This document shows, one piece after another, positions 57,821 to 64,000 of a DNA stretch of 64,000 nucleotides. Where the stretch lies: contig OZ007506.1 of the NCBI GenBank assembly GCA_963931865.1, forward strand, positions 16,940,242 through 17,004,241. The letters are read 5' to 3'. Numbering within the stretch: position 1 is the stretch's first letter; every line of letters starts with the position of its first letter. Position numbers and translations under genes: made by a program. This stretch comes from Axinella damicornis (Eukaryota > Porifera > Demospongiae > Axinellida > Axinellidae). The notes beneath the pieces were generated by a model. It searched no databases. It was given only the letters and a program-made list of their open reading frames with translations, and was not told where the DNA came from.

Positions 57821-58150
57821 GTGTCATTATCTTGAGATAATTACTGATCAAGCTCAGTAGGGCATGCTCGATAGTTACTGTAATCCCAGGTGGTCCCAGA
57901 ATTTTCTCTGTGGATTAGTTTCTCTCTCTCTCATCACTAACTATTGTGTCATAACCTTCTTAACAGTGCAATGGAAACAGGACAGTGGTACACTCTATTT
58001 AGAAGCTTACATGAAGTGTGTCCTCATCTTTTGCAAAGAAGCGAAATGGTGGCTTTAGTTGCAATGGGGGTGATGTGGTCCTGCGTGATGAGACAATTCC
58101 TACTGGAACCTCCTCATCACCCGCTTCACCTCCAAACGGATAGAGCTTAT
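51576..58150 (-). CDS. Single-pass membrane protein: NIDO domain, Calx-beta domain, TM helix, Pro/Lys-rich tail (7 exons, 5' end open)
   Basis: Exons in transcript order: 58011-58150, 56719-57012, 55835-56060, 54995-55138, 54311-54508, 52864-52942, 51576-51696. All are GT-AG and phase-consistent, coding 400 residues after the first acceptor. Residues about 1-220 form a NIDO (nidogen-like) domain: [67 protein letters not shown]. Residues about 221-334 form a Calx-beta domain ([14 protein letters not shown]..., [16 protein letters not shown]). A hydrophobic helix ([17 protein letters not shown], about 345-361) is followed by KR and a cytoplasmic tail ending [13 protein letters not shown]. The extracellular side is presumably adhesive or matrix-binding; Calx-beta domains also occur in sponge aggregation factors (family knowledge). 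No signal-peptide exon was found; the exon's phase would also allow splicing from the Calx-beta exon at 59989-60183. Confidence 0.85.
51784..52260 (+). mobile_element. Element with ~30-bp AGCAGCAGCTGAAGCGGACGC minisatellite, plus orientation
   Basis: A repeat-bearing core (about 51940-52180, roughly eight units of GGGAGCAGCAG(C/T)(T/C)GAAGCGGACGCAATC) lies between unique ends. The same structure is present inverted at 56240-56640. It lies in the intron before the last exon of the NIDO gene. Confidence 0.75.
52567..52792 (+). repeat. (CA)n/(CG)-rich microsatellite
   Basis: About 170 bp of alternating CA/CG (ACACGCAC...) with a further CA patch at 52770-52792, about 70 bp from the transmembrane exon of the NIDO gene. 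Confidence 0.92.
53095..53666. mobile_element. TAGCCTTG-family element, 572 bp, perfect 9-bp target duplication
   Basis: The ends TAGCCTTGTTCCCAGGCCCGAGA and inverse TCTCGGGCCTGGGAACGAGGCTA extend as inverted repeats of about 65 bp. CACACATAC is duplicated exactly at 53086-53094 and 53667-53675. It lies in a NIDO-gene intron. Confidence 0.9.
53806..54185. mobile_element. TAGCCTCG-family element, 380 bp
   Basis: Ends TATCCTCATTCCCAGG and CCTGGGAACGAGGCTA, with inverted arms of about 70 bp (CCCGCCCAGCTTTTC against GAAAGCTGGGTGGAG). Flanks GGTAAACAT and AGTAAACAT match at 8 of 9. Confidence 0.85.
56240..56640 (-). mobile_element. Inverted second copy of the GCAGCAGCTGAAG minisatellite element
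   Basis: Both ends and the repeated core match 51784-52260 in reverse; here only about five units remain and some are altered (CACCCTGATCTCATTTGC). It lies in the intron between NIDO exons 56719 and 56060. Confidence 0.72.
57073..57158. mobile_element. TAGCCTTG-family hairpin MITE
   Basis: TAGCCTTGTTCCAATGCAGG and GGCCCGGGAATGGGGTTA pair, with an inner hairpin CCCCAGCGTTTG/CAAACGCTGGGG. It is about 60 bp upstream of the acceptor of the NIDO exon 56719-57012 on the gene strand. Confidence 0.75.
57757..57815 (+). repeat. Poly-C run followed by (CA)n
   Basis: About 24 C followed by about 34 bp of CA repeat, in the intron between the first two NIDO exons. Confidence 0.92.
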
Positions 58151-59452
58151 CTGCAGAATGTGGATGCAGAGAACCAGGGCTCAAAGTGAATTTAAAGGAG
58201 GTAGTTGTGCAGTTATGTACACAGCAGGACTTGCATTAAAACTCTTTAGGGCCCAAGTTTCTTTCTCTAGGTCATTTTCAGTCTATAGAACACTAACAAC
58301 ATACTAATTTCTGTTCCTTGGCATTGCTGGGCTCGAAACTGCTCACACAGTTAATTTCAGCTATACTAAGCATATACGGGACTTAACCACGCCCACCAAT
58401 TAACGAACTTGCAATCAAGTCTCCCGAGAAATAGCAACTTGCCGTAGCTGAAAAACGGGCCATGCATGCTGGAAATAGAGGCCCTACAAAGCCAGACGTA
58501 ACCCCATTTATGCCAAAAACGATGGAAATGGCCCTCCCAGTGCCGACCAAGACCTTTCTACAGCGGAGCCCAGACACGGCCCCACCTCCCCCTGTCCCGC
58601 CTTTCTACTGACGCAGAACCTATCTCCCAAGGACATTGCCGGAAATCACATAATGAAGACATTTGGTGCTATGGGCCCTAAAGGGTTAACTTAAGTACAC
58701 ACATGCTTCAGTGAGTACTGCAATCTCAAACTCCAAGAAAGGCATGCATACTTGCTCAGTCTCAAGTGCAGAAATAATGACAGCTGGTGCTACCATTATT
58801 TTGTGCATCTTGTACTTCAACAATGATTCTAAACAAACAAAAACAAACAACAAATCACACATGAAAATGTAATGACTCTTAAATGAGGAAGCTGTTGACA
58901 ATGCAATTAGCAAGTTTCAACAGCATTGGCCTGGCACTGGAAATCAGGCGGAGGTAACTTGCTGACTAACATACATGTGTGGTCTAGCCACATGCCAGTC
59001 TAGCCACTAGCTTGGAGGTATCCAGTTTAGCTGAGTGTACATGTAGGCTTTTAGACACTCTCTGCTGGGCTGATCGCATGTGCGAGCGGCTCGGGTTACA
59101 ACCACGACAGTCATGAATTAAATTGGAACGAATCGCTTCAGTGAGATCTGATTGATCAGTTGAAATGCAATCAAGTGCAATGTTTGCTAGACCCTCTTCG
59201 CCGCATGCCCGCTTGACCAACCGGGTGGAGAGGGGCTAGCGGCTAGACTGACTGCATGCATGCCACTTAGCATGCTTTGCTTAATTGCACAGTCAGTTCT
59301 ATACATGTATATGATGTGAAGTACTAAAAACTATACTACTACTTGTCATGGGGGCATGCATCTGCAGAGCTGCATACAATGTTCAGGTGATTTAACTGAA
59401 TTCACAGGGTGACTATTGATTACAATGACAAATCACAGTATTCCATGGACAC

Positions 59453-59645
59453 AGAACCGGTATTGGACCTGTATGCACCAATCACAGAACCGGTATTGGA
59501 CCTGTATGCACCAATCACAGAACCGGTATTGGACCTGTATGCACCAATCACAGAACCGGTATTGGACCTGTATGCACCAATCACAGAACCGGTATTGGAC
59601 CTGTATGCACCAATCACAGAACCGGTATTGGACCTGTATGCACCT
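59453..59645 (+). repeat. 33-bp minisatellite, about six copies
   Basis: Exact copies of CACAGAACCGGTATTGGACC plus TGTATGCACCAAT. Being a multiple of three, it is open in several frames (ITEPVLDLYAP on the plus strand). No gene context supports translation. Confidence 0.92.
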
Positions 59646-59988
59646 TCTCTGTTTGCAAACTGTGTCCTTCAGCTGTCGTGTACAATGCCAAACTACAACG
59701 CTTTGTTAATGTGATTGAAGAGTACGTGCGAAGCATCACTCCACAGAACACCGACTTCAGTTACTATAGCTGAGTTCTGTTCCTGCATAATGACCCAATT
59801 CATATACGTAATCCTCTCTGACCTGCCTTTCAAACTGCTCTGCTTGCATTAACTCAATACACCGTATGGAAGTACATCAGCTGCCATACGTCGATACGGC
59901 AAAGCACAGTATTGCTGGAGCTCTATAACTGACACGAATAAGTGCTCTGTCCATTGAATGGCTACCACATGTGCATCACATGGCTAAC

Positions 59989-61340
59989 CATCATTATCCA
60001 GAATGACAACAACAGCCAGATCAGCAAAGATGGGAGTGTCCTGGCTTGTGAGTTTGAGAAGGAATACTTCAGGAGCCTCGTTCGGTACTCTGTCATCGTA
60101 TATAGAGATGTCCACACAAGTGCGGTTGCCACCATTGACGTTGAAAACGATAGGCTCATGTGCTGCAAGGTAGTCCGAGCCAGCTGAGATAGAAAACAGA
60201 ATCGTGAATGCATTGAGTTAGAGAAATACAAGTAATTTACCAAGCAATAGAAGTAACAGTGATGGAAGACTTGTATAACATCATAAATGTGAGTCAAAAC
60301 ACTACAGGGCTTTTCCAAACCCTTGCAACAGCCACAGCTGGTTGGGTTGTTAAGTGGACAATTAATTTTGTGGTCGAAACTCGGTTGTATGAAATGTCAT
60401 TAAAGGCCAAAGTTCAGTGCTTAAGTGCAGTTGCATAGCCCAGCCTGCCTCCATATATGGTGTATGCAATTGGATTCCGGAAAAACCCTGTACAAGCTTC
60501 CAAACAACTCTGACCTTTTGCTGTAACGTCCACCGTTTGCACTACGCCCGAGGCAGAATGGCTTCCATTTAGGGTCACATTCGTGACAATACAGAAGCTA
60601 ACAGTCCCAGCACCTTCCACAGCAACTTCAGTGTAGAATACCTTCTCAAAGCCAATTCCAACTACGTCTAGAGAAAAGAACAGTAGTTGATGACATGGAG
60701 AGAACTACGCAAACTGGCACTTGAAACAATGCAAGGTACTGAATGGCATTCAGCACGTGGTCTGTTCATGAGCACATGCAATAAATGTACATGGCGCCAC
60801 ATACTGGTTTCTGCTGTCCTGTATGCTCAAAGCTAGTTGAGGAGTGTCTCAGGATATCCCTACTTGTCCAAATAGTTGTCAATACATGCCAATGTCCCAA
60901 ATGTCCCTACACAACCTGGATGTACCTGCTTGATCTCTGTAGATCCAGGGATATCCCCACTTATAATTGTCCCAACTGCCTTGGACCACCCTGGCACATG
61001 CTGGCCTTGTGACTATACTCTTTTAGTCAACTCTCTTTTAGCATAATATTATAGCTGCTCACTGTTACTCAAATATTTTCCTATGCTTCCACACAATTCT
61101 GCTTACTGCTTATATAACTCTGATTGGCCACTCCTCACATCATTCAGGTCTTAATTACTACACTCAATCAGTGAGCGGCCAAACGCTTCAAGGCAGCTTG
61201 CACAGTTACAGGCAGGTTATGATAGAGCTGCTGGTATGAACTATGTTTTACTCCAAATATTCAAGTTCAACTTCATCTGTAGGCAAAGTTATGTTAGGTT
61301 CTAGGTAGACCAGCATTACGGTTGAAAATCCTCTATTCAT

Positions 61341-61386
<46 letters not shown>

Positions 61387-64000
61387 GTCTATCCATCTAT
61401 CAAACCACTATGCTACGGTGGCCTTGGAGGTCGTGCTATGCAACGATGTCTAAGCGCCAATGTCGATGTGATGGTAGACGATGCGATGTGACGTTCACGC
61501 GCGATGGATTAAAATGACATCCGGAACTACGCCTGCACGCCGGCCGGCCACGCCCATACTCGAGTACTCGTGGCCATGTGCGCACGTGCTGACTTCAAGA
61601 AGCAGAGAAACTCGGTGAGGTCTTTTAGGCTAGCTAGAAGCTGACTAGTAGACTACAGGAAATTACATGTGGCAGATTTTGTTAACAACAGCACTTGAAG
61701 GTTTAGCAACCTGAGTCTTGTCCCACATCTAGGTGCTGGGTGTGTTGCCAGAAAACTCCATGTTTATCATGACTTTGTGAGAGAATGGCTTACAATCTGC
61801 ACAGTTCAACCAATCCTTCAACTTCCAAGAACTATCGCGAGTGAAAAAGACGGGTAGAGTGGAGGCTGTTAACAAATGATATGCTGTGGAGGTGATACAT
61901 GTACATTGTAGAAGATGATGGAGACAGGTGAACATCTGGATATGAAGACCAGTTGACGAATTGAGAGAGAAAGAAGAATTCGAGGACTGGAAGGAGGCTG
62001 AACATTGTGGGCAACAATTGGAAATAGAAGTCTAAAAGCCTTTCAACTAGTTTCGCAGGCCAGGCTCTTCGTCCAAGTAGGGGGTGTGGTCGGGAGTGGG
62101 GGAAAAAGAGCCGGGTGATTTAAGCCAAAATTTCGGTACCCAGTGGAATGCAATCAACTGTAACAAATGAAAAAGTCACATGATAGCCATCCAATTATTG
62201 CCCACAACTTTCAAATGTGCGACTTGCGAAGCAAGTTGGAGAGGCTCGGCGAAGCTCTAGACAGTAGTACAATATTAGTAGTTGCGCTTTGCAGCAATGG
62301 CAATTGCATGCACTGTCTCTCTTAATTACGTCATGTGACTGCTGCAATCTCATTGGCTCTGCCTACATTCCAGCAGAGAAAACAAAATGTTCACCAGACT
62401 CTTTCCCCCTTCCCTTCTGGCTGTGCCCCTTACTTGGAAATAGAGGCTGGCTTGCGAGACTACCTTTCAACCTGCACCAAGAACTTTGCTTATCAGGTCT
62501 GAAGGGAACCCAGTGATAAGAATTGAGTTGATTTTCCTTTCAACTCAATTGCTGTGGGAATCTTTTACGCAAGTCAAGGGGCCATGACACCTATCGACTG
62601 AATCGCTATGCTGACCTGAAGCCTCTGACCGTTGGCATTTGAGGATCCTGAACCCGCAAAGAGACTTGCTGTGTGCAGCTACAAACAGTGGAGTACTGGA
62701 TTCACAAGAGGAAATCCATCGAAGCTATTACTTTCCAAAAGGGAGGGTAGCTACATGTTAGTTTTCAGGTTTGTAAGGATGGAGAAAGTCCAAAAGGTTT
62801 CTTAGCAGTGTACATGAACTTGAATAGTGATACCATACATTTTCCCTTATACACTGCTTGTAGGGAAAAGGTAGCCTCGTTCCCAGTCCCATGCCCAGCT
62901 TTTCGACGAAAAGCTGGGCATGGGACTGGGGATGAGGCTAGGGAAAAGGTGCGAGCAGGTGTTAATTTTGTTAAATGCCCTCAAACTTCTCATATGTTTG
63001 TGGTGACAATAGCTGTGCCGTGTGTCTCTTGCTTTTGCCCTCGCAAGGACGGACACCCAAGTAAGACCATAAGTATCTCAAATCCCTTTGTGCATCATAC
63101 ATATATCCGCATGGTTACACATTCACTGCTTGGAAGGAAATGAGCTATTGTCATTATTCTCTCACAAAGCAATATTTTCTGGCAACACACCCAACTGAAC
63201 TGCACCTAGATGTGAGACAAGACTCAGTTTGCTAAACCTTCAAGTGCTGTTGTTAATCTGCCACATGTAGCTAAATTCCTGTAGACTAAGTCTACTAGTC
63301 AGCTTCTAGCTAATGCCTATACGTAGCTACACACCTAAAAGACCTCACCGAGTTCTCTGCTTCTTGAAGTCAGCACGTGCGTACATGGCCACGAGTACTT
63401 GAGTATGGGCGTGGCATGCGTGCGTGCGTGCGTAGGTACCGGATGTAATTTTAATCAATCGCGCATGAACGTCACATCGTCATCGTCTACTGTCACATCG
63501 TCATCGTCTACCGTCACATCGTCATCGTCTATCGTCACATCGTCATCGTCTACCGTCACATCGTCATCGTCCACCGTCACATCGTCATCGTCTACCGTCA
63601 CATCGTCATCGTCTACCGTCACATCGTCATCGTCTACCATCACATCGTCATCGTCTACCGTCACATCGTCATCGTCTACCATCACATCGACTACCATCAC
63701 ATCGACATCGTCTACCGTCACACCGACATCGTCTACCGTCACATCATCATCGTCCACCGTCACATCGTCATCGTCTACCGTCACATCGTCATCGTCTACC
63801 GTCACATCGTCATTGTCTACTGTCACATCGTCATCGTCTACCATCACATCGACGTCGTCTACCGTCACATCGTCATCGTCTACCATCATATAGACATTGG
63901 CGCATAGACATCGTCGCATAGCGCGACCTCCAAGGCCACCGTACTATACACATATACACAGCTCACCTGAATCGATAATGGTGACAGTATGCGTGTCCAG
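59989..64000 (-). CDS. Calx-beta-domain exons of a cell-surface or matrix protein, partial at right edge
   Basis: Three exons, transcript order 63967-64000 (cut by the window), 60515-60667, 59989-60183. All introns are phase 1. The first ends a Calx-beta domain (VTIIDS), the second begins the next (DVVGIGFEKVFYTE...), and the third completes it (FNVNGGNRTCVDISIYDD, then VPNEAPEVFLLKL and VVVILDND, a typical Calx-beta end with acidic calcium-site residues). The last exon ends in phase 1, which fits the phase-1 start of the NIDO exon at 58150. So the locus may encode one protein, Calx-beta repeats then NIDO, Calx-beta and TM, or two adjacent genes. The intron of 3.3 kb holds a fold-back element. 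Confidence 0.8.
61338..61400 (+). repeat. (ATCT)n microsatellite
   Basis: About 12 ATCT units with a few variants, next to the left arm of the fold-back element. Confidence 0.92.
62872..62940. mobile_element. TAGCCTCG-family hairpin MITE, 69 bp, perfect 9-bp target duplication
   Basis: Near-perfect palindrome TAGCCTCGTTCCCAGTCCC...GGGACTGGGGATGAGGCTA with GGGAAAAGG duplicated exactly at 62863-62871 and 62941-62949. It lies inside the fold-back element, so it inserted later. Confidence 0.9.
63470..63892 (+). repeat. 18-bp minisatellite TCATCGTCTACCGTCACA, ~23 copies
   Basis: Nearly regular 18-bp units with C/T and G/A variants. The left arm of the fold-back element has only a vestige, so the expansion happened in the right arm. 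The Ser/Thr-rich and Asp-rich open frames on the two strands are consequences of the repeat. Confidence 0.93.

Larger units (their letters stand above)
61413..63945. mobile_element. Fold-back element, ~2.5 kb, long terminal inverted repeats
   Basis: The left arm (about 61413-61790) and right arm (about 63155-63945) are inverted copies, sharing GGTGGCCTTGGAGGTCG, ATGGCCACGAGTACT, TTCTTGAAGTCAGCACGTG and GGCAACACACCCA with interruptions. The right arm is longer because of an expanded 18-bp minisatellite. The interior (about 61790-63155) has no protein I recognise and contains a 69-bp TAGCCTCG hairpin. The right end lies about 21 bp from the Calx-beta exon at 63967. Confidence 0.8.

Noticed and set aside
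59453..59645. CRISPR-like array
   Set aside because: The repeats are directly adjacent with no spacers, and the genome is eukaryotic.
63399..63919. Ser/Thr-rich (plus) and Asp/Val-rich (minus) frames of about 160 residues
   Set aside because: The 18-bp minisatellite is open in several frames by construction.

Overview
The window looks like a nuclear scaffold piece from a marine invertebrate, most likely a sponge. Its genes are split by spliceosomal introns (GT-AG junctions with matching phases), one with exons as short as 42 bp. Intergenic and intronic DNA is crowded with miniature inverted-repeat elements, minisatellites and homopolymer runs, and there is a 200-base assembly gap at 10397-10596. 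The sponge assignment is an inference: it rests on the C-terminal death-fold-like module of the large ankyrin gene, a type I recall from sponge gene models, and on the NIDO/Calx-beta membrane protein; no rRNA or mitochondrial marker is present.

Layout. (1) About 0.47-18.4 kb, minus strand: the N-terminal half of a presequence protease (PITRM1, M16C metallopeptidase), 13 exons resolved, running off the left edge. One exon is present twice, on either side of a 2 kb GGA-rich tract and the gap. (2) 18.4-21.7 kb: intergenic, with dispersed repeats and minisatellites. (3) 21.7-31.2 kb, plus strand: an 8.5 kb single exon plus three small exons encoding a roughly 2,994-residue protein with some 60 ankyrin repeats, a Roc GTPase and COR-like region and two death-fold-like C-terminal segments. 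Its repeat array carries a recent 1,356 bp internal tandem duplication. (4) 33.3-51.1 kb, plus strand: a tandem triplication, period about 6.9 kb, of the centrosomal gene CEP57. Copy A is intact (nine exons, 518 residues); copies B and C are broken. A 3.6 kb block is almost identical between the A-B and B-C intervals. (5) 51.6-64 kb, minus strand: exons for a single-pass membrane protein (NIDO, Calx-beta, transmembrane helix, proline/lysine tail), preceded by further Calx-beta exons that run off the right edge. Splice phases allow these to be one gene or two.

How the genes relate. I see no operon-like or pathway relationship. PITRM1 serves mitochondrial peptide turnover and CEP57 the centrosome. 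The ankyrin-Roc-COR protein looks like a signalling or innate-immune type scaffold, and the NIDO/Calx-beta protein looks like a cell-surface adhesion or matrix protein. What ties the window together is genome dynamics: one element family with TAGCCTCG/TAGTCTCG ends and 9-base target duplications occurs more than ten times, and tandem duplication has acted on a single exon (PITRM1), on protein repeats (ankyrin) and on a whole gene (CEP57).
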